A DNA stretch of 64,000 nt, from contig JAYKKI010000088.1 of the NCBI GenBank assembly GCA_039881145.1, forward strand, positions 1,133,501 through 1,197,500. Reading direction: 5' to 3'. Below are positions 46,621-57,535 of the stretch, piece after piece. This stretch comes from Druceiella hillmani (Eukaryota; Arthropoda; Insecta; Lepidoptera; Hepialidae). The notes below the pieces were generated by a model, which saw only the letters and a program-made list of their open reading frames with translations, had not been told where the DNA came from and did no database searches. Position 1 is the first letter of the stretch, and the number at the start of each line of letters is the position of its first letter. The position numbers and the translations under genes are program-made.

Positions 46621-46980
46621 CAGGAATTCCCAACCTTTTTTCCCGTATTATAAAAATGTGCTCATGCCCCCTTTTAATTTTTCTTCATTGTAGCAAGAAA
46701 AAAACCATAATTTTCACTATATTTATTTATTTCTTAATTACAAGCATAATGAAATAAATAAGATTTTTGTGTTCATTTCTTAATATAATTAAATAACAAA
46801 ATTGTATTAAACCGATGTTTGCGCCTACATCTAACCGAATGAATTAATGAGTGGATTTAAGATTTCAAATGCTTTTTTTCTTTAGAATGTCCGAACATAT
46901 TGGGTCTTTCATATGATCTCTTTTTTCTCCTAACGGGGCATCCCCTTAGGGAGGTGCGCCCCACTGGTTGGGAAGTCCTG
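46621..46980. mobile_element. 360-bp non-autonomous hAT element with target duplication
   Basis: The terminal inverted repeats caggaattcccaacc and (right end, reverse complement) caggacttcccaacc match at 14 of 15 positions and fit the hAT pattern CAGGGGTTCCCAACC. Directly outside lie tgctagac (46613-46620) and tgctaggc (46981-46988), an 8-bp target-site duplication with one mismatch, as expected for hAT. The inside has gcatccccttagggaggtgc near the right end and no transposase frame, so it is mobilised only in trans, if at all. Confidence 0.88.
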
Positions 46981-46988
46981 TGCTAGGC

Positions 46989-48120
46989 CATCCAATATAT
47001 ATACAAACAAAGGTATAGATTTGTTATTATAAATTCGCATTTTTTAGACTCGGCTAATGCAATATAATCGATTTTTTTAAACGATTACAATATTTCCTTC
47101 ATTCTTTATGTCGCTTAAAATTGAAAAAAAAATAACACGCATTGGAAAAACTACATGGCAACATTTGACAATATCTGTACGAATCAACTTACGTGTATTG
47201 ACGACTTCAATTCAAGTTCTCTTAAACAGGTTTTAATCTTTGAAGTTCAACTTCATTATCATAAAGTTAAACTAATAATAAAAAATGAAATCAAAATATA
47301 AATTTTATATTTGATACAAAATCGGTATTAGATGACGTCAGAGCAATGTAAATTGGTTTACTTGAGTGAAAAAATGTTTGCCCGCGATTTCGTTGGCTCG
47401 GTGTTTTGCCAAATATTATTAAGTCAACTCTAAGATTAACACACATAATGCCATCTATTATAACCGTAAAAGCAAATTTTTTTGAAGTATTTTTGTTAAA
47501 ATGTTTATAATAATATAAAATTACCAGGTTAACCCATACCATGCAAAATCCATCAGTCAAAACCTCGTCAAAATCTCTTCAATTGCGTGATGCGCGAAGA
47601 AATCATTCGTAGACAAACAGATAAATATTCCGAAAACAATATTTGTTTATGTTACTTTTATTATGTCCCTTAAATTATATTTTCGTAAATATCTTTAAAT
47701 TGTAGACAGACAAATTTTACAGTTTTGTTACATCTGTAGATCTATGTTTTGTATATTATTTGGTTGTAGTTTTGTTGATACAATATAACGCTCTCCTAAT
47801 GCCATCTATCGGACCAATGTGAGTATTTCTATAATTCTATCTGAGATATTCTTTGAAATTAATGTTGAACTACACAACGTATAGATGGCGTTGTTCATTA
47901 TATTTATAACATAAAACAATAATTATTTCAATTAATATTAATTTTAGTTCTGTTATAAATAAAGTTTATTGTTTAATTAAAAGATCTTGTGTGTAAAAGT
48001 CATATCTTATTAATAATACGTATACTTTATATAACGAACTTATGTATGTAAATCTATAATAATATATAAAACGGAAATTTGTTCGTGCTAGAAACTATAA
48101 TTTGCGAGGACACTGCTTAA
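46989..48120. other. AT-rich spacer with a CRE palindrome
   Basis: A TGACGTCA is at 47333-47340. Two words of the type atgccatctat(c/t) occur at 47451 and 47801, and tagatggcgtt, their complement type, at 47882. No gene is supported. Confidence 0.4.
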
Positions 48121-48129
48121 GTCAGTCTT

Positions 48130-48180
48130 AAGTCAGTCTTTCTCTCCTTTGCAACCTGCAAAGGAGAGAAAGACTGACTT
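48130..48180. repeat. perfect 24-bp hairpin with 3-nt loop at array border
   Basis: aagtcagtctttctctcctt plus tgca (48130-48153) is the exact reverse complement of 48157-48180, with the loop acc. The right arm matches the start of the adjacent 165-bp array unit (ttgcaagggagagagagact). The left arm is therefore an inverted duplicate of the array edge. Confidence 0.95.
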
Positions 48181-49252
48181 ATTTATTGAATGTTCAATCC
48201 GAGTATTCATGCCGATATAGCTCTGACTCCGACCACATGTCATTTGACAAACGGAGTGGACTCCGATTTAAAAAATACTTTTTCTGCTAGAACTTTATAA
48301 TTTGCGGGGACACTGCTTAAAGGTTGTTAGGGAGAGAGAGACTGGCTTATTCGTTGAATGTTCAACCCGAGTATTCATGCCGATATAGCTCTGATTTTGA
48401 CCATATGTCATTTGAAGAACGGAGCGAGCTCCGATTAAAAAAAATTGTTCGAAACTTTTTTAATTTGCGGGAACACTGCTTAAAGGTTGCAAGAGAGAGA
48501 GAGACTGGCTTATTTATTGAATGTTCAACCCGAGTATTCATGCCGATATAGCTCTGACTTCGACCACATGTCATTTGACGAACGAAGAGGGCTCCGATTT
48601 AAAAAAATCTTTTTCTGTTAGAAACTTTATAATTTGCGGGAACTCTGCTTAAAGGTTGCAAGGGAGAGAGACTGGCTTATTTATTGAATGTTCAACCCCA
48701 GTATTCATGTCGATATGGTTGTGACTCCGACCATATGTCATTTGATGAATGGAGCGGGCTCTTATTTGAAAAAAAATTCTGTTAGAAACTTTGTAATTTG
48801 CGGGAACACTGCTTAAAGGTTGTAAGGGAGAGAGAGACTGGCATATTTGTTGAATGTTCAACCCGAGTATTCATGCCGATATAGCTCTGATTCCGACCAC
48901 ATGTCATTTGAAGAATGGAGCGGGCTCCGATTTAAAAAATTATTTTTCTGTTGGAAACTTTATAATTTACGGGAACACTGCTTAAAGGTTGCAAGGGAGA
49001 GAGAGACTGGCTTATTTATTGAATGTTCAACTTCATGCCGATATAGCGCTGATTCCGACCACATGTCATTTGACGAAAGGAGCGGGCTCCGATTTAAAAA
49101 ATTATTTTTCTGCTAGAAACATTATAATTTGCGTGACCACTGCTTAATGGTTGCAAGTGAGAGAGACTGGCTTATTTATTGAATGTTCAACATTCATGCC
49201 GATATAGCTCTGACTCCGATCATATGTCATTTGACGAACGGAGCGTAGAGAG
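48157..49252. repeat. about 165-bp tandem array, seven units
   Basis: Units read ttgcaagggagagagagact, ggcttatttattgaatgttc, aacccgagtattcatgccga, tatagctctgactccgacca, catgtcatttgacgaacgga, gcgggctccgatttaaaaaa, tctgctagaaactttataat, ttgcgggaacactgcttaaa. ttgaatg occurs at 48186, 48354, 48517, 48684, 48850, 49019 and 49179 (spacing 160-169). The small frames on both strands are not conserved across units. Confidence 0.95.
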
Positions 49253-49309
49253 GAGTTTCACTTCCAACGCTTGACTTTCTAGCCTATTTTTACCTATCTA
49301 TACCTATTT

Positions 49310-49710
49310 TACTTATGTTTATATCTGTACCTATTTTTATATCTGTATATGCCTTATTTTTATATCTGTACTTATTTTTATATCTGTATATGCCTTATTT
49401 TTATATCTGTACTTATTTTTATATCTGTATATGCCTTATTTTTATATCTGTACTTATTTTTATATCTGTATATGCCTTATTTTTATATCTGTACTTATTT
49501 TTATATCTGTATATGCCTTATTTTTATATCTGTACTTATTTTTATATCTGTATATGCCTTATTTTTATATCTGTACTTATTTTTATATCTGTATATGCCT
49601 TATTTTTATATCTGTACTTATTTTTATATCTGTATATGCCTTATTTTTATATCTGTACTTATTTTTATATCTGTATATGCCTTATTTTTATACCTGTACC
49701 TATTTTTTAA
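49310..49710. repeat. 41-bp minisatellite made of two half-units
   Basis: tatgccttatttttatatct, gtacttatttttatatctgt and a recur every 41 bp (49349, 49390 and onward) for about nine copies. Each unit is itself two about 20-bp halves sharing ttatttttatatctgta. Open plus-strand frames of 98-131 codons (YFYICTYFYICICLIFIS type) follow from the composition and are not genes. Confidence 0.95.
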
Positions 49711-49844
49711 AATCTCATCTGTCTTAGTATCATTATAGCTTTGTTTATTTCTTCCGAAAGATATTACAGATAAGATTTGGAAACTTTATTATTAAAGTTA
49801 AACCATTTTAATTTTTGTTATTAACCTTATACTTGTGGTGAATG

Positions 49845-49881
49845 TAGGATGATATCAAGGGGTGACCCCTGGTATCATCTA
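49845..49881. repeat. 37-bp hairpin with 3-nt loop
   Basis: taggatgatatcaagggg and cccctggtatcatcta are inverted with one bulge and few mismatches around the loop tga. Confidence 0.75.
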
Positions 49882-49889
49882 CATACCGA

Positions 49890-50670
49890 ATGAAGAGAGG
49901 GCTTAATTGCATTCGATGCGCTTGGTATGTTTTTATCGTGGTTTGTTATGTACGATGTTTTATTGCTTAGGGGTGTGGTATACTGCGCACGTGTATAATA
50001 ATTGGGAATGACACTGGTGGGAGTTGGGGAGTTTTGATGTCCTTGGGGATTGGTGAGGGTGGAAGGCGTAAATTAAATGTGTTTGCGAGTATTCTTATAT
50101 GTCGAGTAATATTTCTGTTTCGTCAATAAGTTGGTGTAGCAAGTTGTATCCTGATTGTGTTGGGTAATTTTTTTGTCTTTATTGGTGTATGTTTTTATGC
50201 TTATGTATTAGTAGTAGCATAATATGGCGCTGCAGTTATAATTGAAGATTTATGGGGATGCTACTAAAGGGCTACTATAAACTACTTTCTAGGCTGCGTA
50301 TAATTAAATTAAAGTCGTCATATTTGGTGTAAAAATGTTGGAATAATTCATCGATTTCATAATTAAGATTATTTGGGTGTTCTACACATAATATAAGTTT
50401 CTATCAATTAATACTGATATATTAATTTATATATCGGTATTAACTGACTCTATTAATAAAGCCAATGTGTAATGATTAATTTCGTGTACAGATCGTCATA
50501 TGTCAACTCAGTTTATCATCATTTAAGAAAACTTGCTTTTCGAAGGAGGCACTGAATTATTGTGGATGTGAGTGTTGCTTTCGTACACAATTAAGTAGCG
50601 TTTATTTACAATATCTCGAATTGGGAGGGGAGGGGGGGGGGTTGATAACGACGGTTTTTCGTTTTGTAAT
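49890..50670. other. spacer with small inverted repeat
   Basis: ttaatactgatata (50407) and tatatatcggtattaa (50429) form an AT-rich inverted repeat. A G-run (gggaggggaggggggggggt) lies at 50622-50641 and may form unusual structure. No gene supported. Confidence 0.4.
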
Positions 50671-50674
50671 GGAT

Positions 50675-51350
50675 GCAAATATAAAACTGGTCACGTGCGA
50701 GTCTGACTTGTGCATCGAAGGTTCCGTACCTTGTTTGAAATGAAATTACTTTATCATGTCATGATTGATGTGGATTTCCTAGCGTAATAGGTAACACTAA
50801 CGCATAACTAACCCTTTCAACCGGTACCCCACACTTTATATATATAAAATATTTTTTTATGGAGAGTTATTACCCCCACCCCTCCCCCATTTCAATATAA
50901 GTATTTTCAAGTGCTAGCATGTGCGGGTTTATATATTTTATGATCATGCCAAATTTCTACGTCTGTGGCTTCTAAGAAAAACAGCTGTGACAGACGTACG
51001 GATAGACCCGTAAGTTATAAGGGGTTCCTTTACTTCCTTTCCAAGAAACCTGTTCACCCAAAGGGTGCCAATGGGACTCTATTACTAAGGCTCCGCCGTC
51101 CGTTTGTCTGTCTCTCACAGGACTGCATCTTTTAAACCGTAACAGGTAGTAATTTGATTTTTTTGCGGAATACGTGTTACTATGGTCTCTATAACGATTA
51201 ATAATAAAAAGTCAATAATTCTGAGACTATGGGTGTGCCCCCGTATAATAAATATTAAATAAATGCATTTTTTCGACATTTTTTGTTCTTTCGGTGGTAG
51301 GGACCCCTTTGTGCGCGAGTCCGACTCCCATTTAGCCGCTTTTTTTGCTT
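50675..51350. mobile_element. dispersed family C copy with inverted ends
   Basis: The left end is aactggtcacgtgcgagtct, gacttgtgcatcgaaggttc and cgtaccttg. The right end is agggacccctttgtgcgcga, gtccgactcccatttagccg and cttttttt. They are imperfect inverted repeats. Internal words include cgtccgtttgtctgtctctc and agacgtacggatagacccgt. About 675 bp, non-coding. Confidence 0.6.
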
Positions 51351-51589
51351 TTGATTTTCGTTATTGTCATTGAATATGTTTTCTCATGAAATGATACCGA
51401 CTAAATTTTGTCTAAGTCTAAAAAAACTTTGTCTAAGTCTAAAAAAATACTCCTCACTTGTTTGATTGACCGTTTGTTTACCTTGTCGTTTTAAATATAT
51501 TTTTAAGGGTTTTATTTTCTCATTTTCTTTACATGAGTATTTTTAGTGATTCCGTAGTATGGTTGCCAAAACTAAACATCGTTAGATTT

Positions 51590-52175
51590 ACTTTGGTGGT
51601 TTGGTGTATTTACGTTTTGTCGCAGACGATTTACTTGGACACCAGTCGACACAAAAATTTGAAATTTAGCATAATGATAGAGAGAGTAGGGTGGCCCAGT
51701 AAATGACGGGAAGTATGAAAAGTTAAATTCTGATTCTGGGGGTAAGTTATACCCCTCTCTTAACACAAAAAAGATAGCTTGGAAAAATCTGAATAAACGA
51801 TTTATTACAACAATTATTTATTAGTTACAGATTGAACCAAAATGATCAGGAAAAATTCTTAATTTTTTTTTTAAATTCACTGTTTTTTTCTTGTAGCTGA
51901 TGAACCATTCGTCTTAGAGAAAAAGTTTATTTACAAAAAATGTTATTCACGAGCTAAGGAACAACTTTTGTCGTTGCAGTTGAAATTCTCATCATTCAGC
52001 TCCACGCATACGCTATTTGATACGGCATTGGTACCCTCGGCGGTGGATAGAATCCAAAATCGAGAGCAACTCTGCATATAGTCCGAGTGCGTTACTATTA
52101 ACAATTCTAGTGGTAGGCTGATGCCACAGAACCCTAATTGTGCGAGTATAGTTTGCACTTGACCGATTTTTTATT
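51590..52175 (+). mobile_element. diverged family C/A copy
   Basis: gacacaaaaatttgaaattt and tagcataatgatagagagag begin the recognisable internal part. The right end is gccacagaaccctaattgtg, cgagtatagtttgcacttga and ccgattttttattc. Between 51940 and 52085 a GC-richer stretch (ggtaccctcggcggtggata) has an open plus frame (SAVDRIQNREQLCI), which may be a fragment of something inserted. Confidence 0.4.
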
Positions 52176-52319
52176 CTTGTAACTCTAGAAACCCAACACT
52201 ACACGAATTTTAGTCGACCCGTTATTATTCTAAAGTATAAATGACATATGAAATTATTGATTGCTAAGAAATTAAGACGTTTGGAAAAATATGTAGGTTA
52301 TTATGTATATAAAAAAACC

Positions 52320-53170
52320 TGTCAAGTATGAGTAGAAATCGTACTACGACGGTACCGCTCTCATGTAGGCATTTATAAATATTTAGTGGTACATAATATG
52401 CCTATTAAACTTCAAAAAATTAATAATTTTTTGGAACGAAAATATATTGCCTACTATATCTTCCACAGGCGCATATTTAAAAAAACTATAAATTAACGAA
52501 TTCCGGTTCGATTTCTTTCTTTTACTTGTGCTGTGAGACCTTGCCTCTTTGCCAGGTTTCATGATTCTAGTCAACAGGAAGTACCCTATAGGTTTTGATT
52601 TATTTGTGAGTGTCAAAATATGCGGCATAAATGGCTGTATTTTTAGGTTTTTTTTATTACGTTGATTTAGGTTTTTTTTATTACGTTGATTTAGGGTTTT
52701 TTTATTACGTTGATTTAGGTTTTTTATTACGTTGATTTAGGTTTTTTATTACGTTGATTTAGGTTTTTTTATTACGTTGATTTAGGTTTTTTTTATTACG
52801 TTGATTTAGGTTTTTTATTACGTTTATTTAGGTTTTTTATTACGTTGATTTAGGTTTTTTTATTACGTTTATTTAGGTTTTTTTTATGACGCTGATTTAG
52901 TTTTTTTATTACGTTGATTTAGGTTTTTTTATTACGTTGATTTAGGTTTTTTTATTACGTTGATTTAGAAGCTTGATTTTTTTACAGCTCCAAGGGACCG
53001 TAGACCTAAGTATATGATATTCATTTCAACTTGATATCTCCTCGCGTTCTTGAGGAAAATGGTCTGGACAGACAGACGGACAGGTAGACGGACAACGAAG
53101 TTATTATATAATGCCTTTTTGCCTATTCTTAATGCCTTTTAATTCCTTTTTAGGTACGGAACCCTAAAAA
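52320..53170 (-). mobile_element. dispersed family A copy, inverted, with an internal microarray
   Basis: In reverse it reads tttttagggttccgtaccta (53170), the gtctgtctgtccagacc segment, ctacggtcccttggagctgt, then the 25-bp array. It continues with aaaacctatagggtacttcc, gactagaatcatgaaacctg, gcctacatgagagcggtacc and tacttgacaggtttttt (52320). It is the same layout as 38.9 kb, without the SINE. Confidence 0.8.
52650..52975. repeat. 24-26-bp minisatellite inside family A
   Basis: About 13 units of aggttttttttattacgttg then attt, varying mainly in T-run length, expand the point where the 38.9-kb copy has a single ctaacgcaatgaaccgtaaa-like word. The expansion therefore happened after the element inserted. 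Confidence 0.92.
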
Positions 53171-53287
53171 TGGGAAAAGATAAGCTATATATATCCTGAA
53201 CTTGGCGACGGAGAATTGGGCGGGCCTCGGAAGCTAGCTGCGCAATCAATGCATAGATTCAATATTCTTACCGCGTCTTAGGTCGTC

Positions 53288-53534
53288 GTCAGTCACGCGA
53301 GCGTCGCTCGTTCGCTTGCATCGAGAGTTGCATTGGCGTTGCATTCAACGACTGCGCTTCCCACGCGCTCACTGTGCGGCATTTCGATCGATCGTTTGGT
53401 CGTAGTTTCATTATTTTAAGCTGTCATTCTTTGAATTAAGAAGCGCGGTAGGTGATGCCGAAGAAGGATTCTTATTTCTCGAAGCGGATTCGCGAAGAGT
53501 TTTTATGTCAATAGAAAGCTATCAATCGCTAAAG
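53288..53534 (+). promoter_or_regulatory. candidate promoter and first exon
   Basis: A CpG-rich block contains an initiator-like gtcgTCAGTCacgcg at 53287-53300, and no TATA box at -30 is obvious. It runs through gcgagcgtcgctcgttcgct and cgatcgatcgtttggtcgta to a short frame from ATG 53505 (MSIESYQSLK). This frame meets a donor at 53535 (AAAG|GTCAGT) in phase 0. Base composition differs clearly from the flanks and no repeat partner was seen in the window, so a genuine gene start on the plus strand is plausible. No downstream exon was recognised. Confidence 0.35.
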
Positions 53535-53539
53535 GTCAG

Positions 53540-54095
53540 TTTTTTAATCTAAATTTTATTATTAAACATAGCTGCACCAGCTACTTCTTTTGCATGGACT
53601 TCAGGGATTGTTTGGTTATGTTATTACTAAAAAATGATACAAAAAGATCGAAGTTTTTGTTAGTGAAAATAAAACTCAAAATAAAAATCTTTCACAGATG
53701 TTGAACTTTGAATTATTCTAGTTACCATAAATTACAAACATTATGACTGTATAAGGCTTCTTTGTGAACAATGTTTGATATTTTATTGCATGGCGCCAAC
53801 GAAATGTTTTCGGCATTAACAGACTTTCGGAAACCTACGTTTTTCTGTTTTTTTTTTGGTTGTGCTGAAACTACCTTAGAGAATTCTCACCTGTGACCTA
53901 AATTGTTGTTTTTATCCGCCAAATAATAAATATAAGATTTTGAAATGCATAACAGTACACATACTGTAAAAATCAGTTCAGTTCCAATGTGTGGCTTTGT
54001 AATAGGAGGGTACATCTTGCCTCATCAACGGGTATATATTACATATTGCTTCCGGAACTAAACGGAATTCATGAAGTGAGAAGGCTCTAAGTCCT
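53540..54095. other. AT-rich region, nothing recognised
   Basis: If the preceding entry is a real first exon, this is the start of its intron. Confidence 0.35.
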
Positions 54096-54162
54096 CTTCA
54101 CGACCTAGGTTTCGTTGTATTACAACATTTTCAGGTGGGTTATTAGCAAAGATGAGTTTCAT
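54096..54162 (+). repeat. direct repeat, left copy (ccacctgaa/cctaggtttcg type)
   Basis: cacgacctaggtttcgttgt, attacaacattttcaggtgg and gttattagcaaagat recur at 54719-54777 as cacgacctaggtttcgttat, attacatcatcttcaggtgg, gctattagcaaaaat. The two copies bracket 54163-54718. Confidence 0.85.
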
Positions 54163-54239
54163 TTAGTAGTGTTCCTACAAAATTAACACCAAATGTATTC
54201 AATAATAATTTTAAATTATAAAAAAGTTGATTTATCAAA

Positions 54240-54505
54240 ATCAAGTTTAGTCCAGCAGTGCCGTTCGAACACCCCACTGTGGCTCGCCGCAAAAGGAAGA
54301 GAGCGCGTGCGTCACGGGCGCCACATGTCGGCACAAGGCGGGCGATTCACGTACACGTGTGTTGTGTGTTGAGACGGATGCGACCACAAACGTGAGGACC
54401 GAATGCGGTATGGGGTCTGCCGATTGCCGGTCACAGATTGCAAATGTATCGGATGTGTATTGCAGGAACGTGTGTAACCCGGCGAACTTGGGAATGTTGG
54501 AGAAT
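54240..54505. other. GC-rich block bracketed by direct repeats
   Basis: About 260 bp with high CpG (gagcgcgtgcgtcacgggcg, aggcgggcgattcacgtaca) lies between two copies of a 60-bp repeat. Long frames are open on both strands, for example SPAVPFEHPTVARRKRKRA on the plus strand, ended by a TGA. I cannot tell which, if either, is coding. It could be the body of an unclassified transposable element. Confidence 0.35.
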
Positions 54506-54718
54506 TCTATAGTGACAAATTAACCAAAAGATTGTATTTTTGCGTGTATTGTTACTTTAAGTTTGGTACTACATTTTTCTAAAATAATAAAGAACCAAAA
54601 GAAACGAAAGATTATATATTTTAATGCATTAACGAAAATCTCTTTAATGAATCCATTATTCACAATTAAATGAAACTACGTGATGTAGTATTATTTCTAC
54701 TTTCTTTAATTTCTTTAC

Positions 54719-54777
54719 CACGACCTAGGTTTCGTTATATTACATCATCTTCAGGTGGGCTATTAGCAAAAATTAGA
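54719..54777 (+). repeat. direct repeat, right copy
   Basis: Partner of 54096-54162, about 620 bp away in the same orientation. The next element begins immediately to the right. Confidence 0.85.
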
Positions 54778-54789
54778 ATTAAAGAATAG

Positions 54790-55235
54790 TACTTTTTGAA
54801 GTAAAACTTCTTTACGCACACTTGACTTGGGGAGTAAGCTGGTGAATGCGTGACGAGAGCGTTACGAAAAGTGTGATCGGGCGAGGTGAACGGAAGTTGA
54901 GAGGGAGATATAAGTTAGTGAAGACAGAAAGAGAGAGAGTTACGTTTTGGATATTATTGTAAGATAATACTACAAGAGAGAGAGGTGCGAGCACACCTTT
55001 TCTTTCTCTCTTTCTCTCATAGCCAGTTATGTTTCGTATATCTAAGACACAGTGCAAGCCTATTGTCTGTATCACACTGTAGGAGCAAGAGAGAGCAGTG
55101 CGCGCGCACATTTTCTTTCTCCCTTCCTCTCATAGCCAGTGCATGAAATATTGTAAATTCATTTTAAAGTTCATATTTTGTGAATTTGAAGTTTTACTTC
55201 AGTCGTGTGGTCTAAAGCACACTCGTTTTTTTTAT
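54790..55235. mobile_element. non-autonomous element with TTGAAGTAAAACTTC ends
   Basis: It starts ttttgaagtaaaacttcttt then acgcacacttgacttgg, and ends atttgaagttttacttcagt then cgtgtggtctaaagcacact. The termini are inverted over about 14 bp and share the acac(t/a) flank. Inside, a purine-rich gagagagag tract and tttctttctc tract occur twice: ctttctctcatagccagt and cttcctctcatagccagt at about 55010 and 55122. The 99-codon minus-strand frame is not recognisable. Confidence 0.55.
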
Positions 55236-55239
55236 CATG

Positions 55240-55990
55240 TGGCATAGTTAGATATGCAGGTAAATCTCTCACTTAACACTTTCACGTGACACTGTTTCCC
55301 ATTATTAAACCAGATACGTGGATAACATCATATAACAAAATCAATCGCTTTAAGTTTCTCCTAGAAGATGGCGCTTAGTTATTTATACAATAAACTTAAA
55401 TTTAAATGTATAATATTAAAATTAAAACTAATTAAGTTTCTATTAAAAATTAACTAAATAACGCTGTTTTGTATACCAGAAAAATAACTTTTCTCTCAAT
55501 TTTTTTTTCACAAATCAAAGGGCCAATTGAAAAGTGTATTTTTGGATAACTTAAGTGCAAAATATTTTCCACTTGTACACTGTGTCTCATTATTTTCATT
55601 ATCAATATAAGCAATTAAGGCAGTAGACTCTACGAAATTTCCTTTCTAACTGACGTTTGCCATCGAAATTCTTGCTAATAAAAAGTGGCGACCCTAGTAC
55701 GTATGTACGTACATTCGTACTTATGTATATCGGACGTATTCTACGATGTGTGTCATTCATACATACATACGTACGTGTTCCGACAAGAAATTAGTCACTC
55801 ATAACCGCAAAATAAAAACTAATTATAAATAGCATCATTTAGCCGAGACACTATTTAAGTCTATATTTAAATTAAGAATCTTCTAGAAGCTTCGAAGAAA
55901 TCTGCTAAACTTGGTTACGTATCCACTTACGAGAGGATGCTGGAAACGAACATATTGTGTTTTACATAGAATCGAATGCATAATGTCTAA
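55240..55990. other. spacer with ACGTAC-rich patch
   Basis: At 55697-55772, tagtacgtatgtacgtacat and catacatacatacgtacgtg form a partly palindromic simple repeat. No gene is supported. Confidence 0.45.
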
Positions 55991-56019
55991 ACTTATTGAA
56001 TTAATTGAGGTATTATTTC

Positions 56020-56215
56020 CATAGTGACGTCATATGCGTTGTCCGTGAGTAAGCGAATTGCGGTCCAGTGACCGCAGTTGAATTAGTCCGTGGCGAGCGT
56101 TCGACGCGTCTGCACGTTCTAGCGACTGGCGTAGACATTAAAAAATGCCAGCGTGTGCGATAAGACACTGTAAGAGTCACACTAGAAGAGTGTCAAAAGG
56201 CGATGGAGGAAAATA
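56020..56215 (+). pseudogene. THAP-domain gene 5' fragment (single copy)
   Basis: TGACGTCA at 56025-56032 is followed by gcggtccagtgaccgcagtt (an internal palindrome) and gaattagtccgtggcgagcg. An ATG at 56141 opens MPACAIRHCKSHTRRVSK, with the two N-terminal cysteines spaced as in THAP zinc fingers. After SKGDGGKYVIFVT the frame goes on into AT-rich text and stops without the ARRD/CEDHF part. It is therefore truncated, or the exon ends near 56200. It is the inverted relative of the 45.35-46.0-kb array; the two diverge right after gtgtcaaaag. Confidence 0.6.
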
Positions 56216-56730
56216 TGTTATTTTTGTTACTAAATTGCTAAGATTAGACTAAATTATTTAATTTTGTAAATAAAATTTATTTTAATTATTTATTAACAAT
56301 AACGGTCATTTTCCATACTCATGCTGTCACACTCCATCCTGCCCGTATATTGCAATTAGTGGGAAAAGGTAAAATAACCAGTGCGAAAGGGAAAACGTAA
56401 GATAATCACTACTTTCTCCCTCGTTTCTCTATGCGAGTGAATGAGAAATAAAAAGCCTTGCCGGAAATAGCCGAAAAAATACGATGATCGCCGAGCGATT
56501 AGTGTAACACTATTGTAATTCGTTATTGTGTCAAATGTCGTCTCTATGTTTACCTCAATGATCGAATAATGCATTAAATAAATTATTATAACTCTTGAAG
56601 ATTTCAGAAACCTCGAGCTCAGTGTAAAAGCGGTGTCTTTGTGGAAGTGAAGAAGTCGGTCAGTTTTATTTAAAATATCCCATTATCACTTTGTATATCT
56701 ATCAAGAAATGTAAACAGCTATCTGTTAAA
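56216..56730. other. spacer, nothing recognised
   Basis: AT-rich with a moderately CpG-bearing section at 56380-56480. No supportable frame. Confidence 0.4.
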
Positions 56731-56734
56731 AGGC

Positions 56735-57535
56735 TATCTATTTATCAATCTATCGAGAATGTAATCAGCAACTTCACTCACTGTACTTTGTCTTTATCAT
56801 TTAGTGATCTGCTCGTTCTTTCTTTGTTCATCAACAATCATCAAATAGTCTTTCCTAAGTGTCGTCGTCTTTTCTCGTCTAACATTACGTACACGTTCTA
56901 ATCAACGTACAGTCACCTGGAAAAGTTCGAGTGCGATTTGAAAGTTGATAAAACTTTATATCAATTTGGAAATAGTCAGTATAGTTAATTATGGAACGGC
57001 TACCTATCACAGTATCTATCGAGAAATGTAATCAGCTACTTCACTGTACTTTGTTTTTATCATTTAGTGATCTGCTCACTCTTTCTTTGTTCATTAACTA
57101 ACATCAACTAGTCTCACCTAAGTATAGTGGTCTTTTCTCATCTAACAGTACGCACACCTTCTAATCAACGTACAGTCACCTGGAAAAGTTTGAGTACGAT
57201 TTGAAAATTGATAGAACCTTATATCAATTTGGAAATGACTCAGTATAGTTAATTATGGAACGGCTACCTGTCAGAGTATCTATCAAGAAATGTAATCGGC
57301 GATTTCACTGTACTTTTTCTTTATCATTTCGTGATCTACTTACTGTTTCTTTGTTCATCAATAATCATCAAATATTTTCACCTAAGTATCGCTGTCTTTT
57401 CTCATCTAACAGTACGTACACCTGCTAATCAACGTACAGTCACTTGGAAAAGTTCGAGTACCATTTGAAACTTGATAGAACCTTATATCAATTTGGAAAT
57501 GAGTAAGTGTAAAGTTAGTAAGTTAATTATGGAAC
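56735..57535. repeat. 265-bp tandem repeat, three copies
   Basis: Units share gagaaatgtaatcagctact, tcactgtactttgtctttat, catttagtgatctgctc, cttttctcatctaacagtac, aatcaacgtacagtcacctg, gaaaagttcgagtacgattt, atatcaatttggaaatgagt and gttaattatggaacggctac. gtaatc(a/g)gc lies at 56761, 57028 and 57292. It is non-coding. Confidence 0.92.

Noticed and set aside
49315..49738. Hydrophobic 98-131-codon frames that look like membrane proteins
   Set aside because: They come from the 41-bp minisatellite and are open in all frames.
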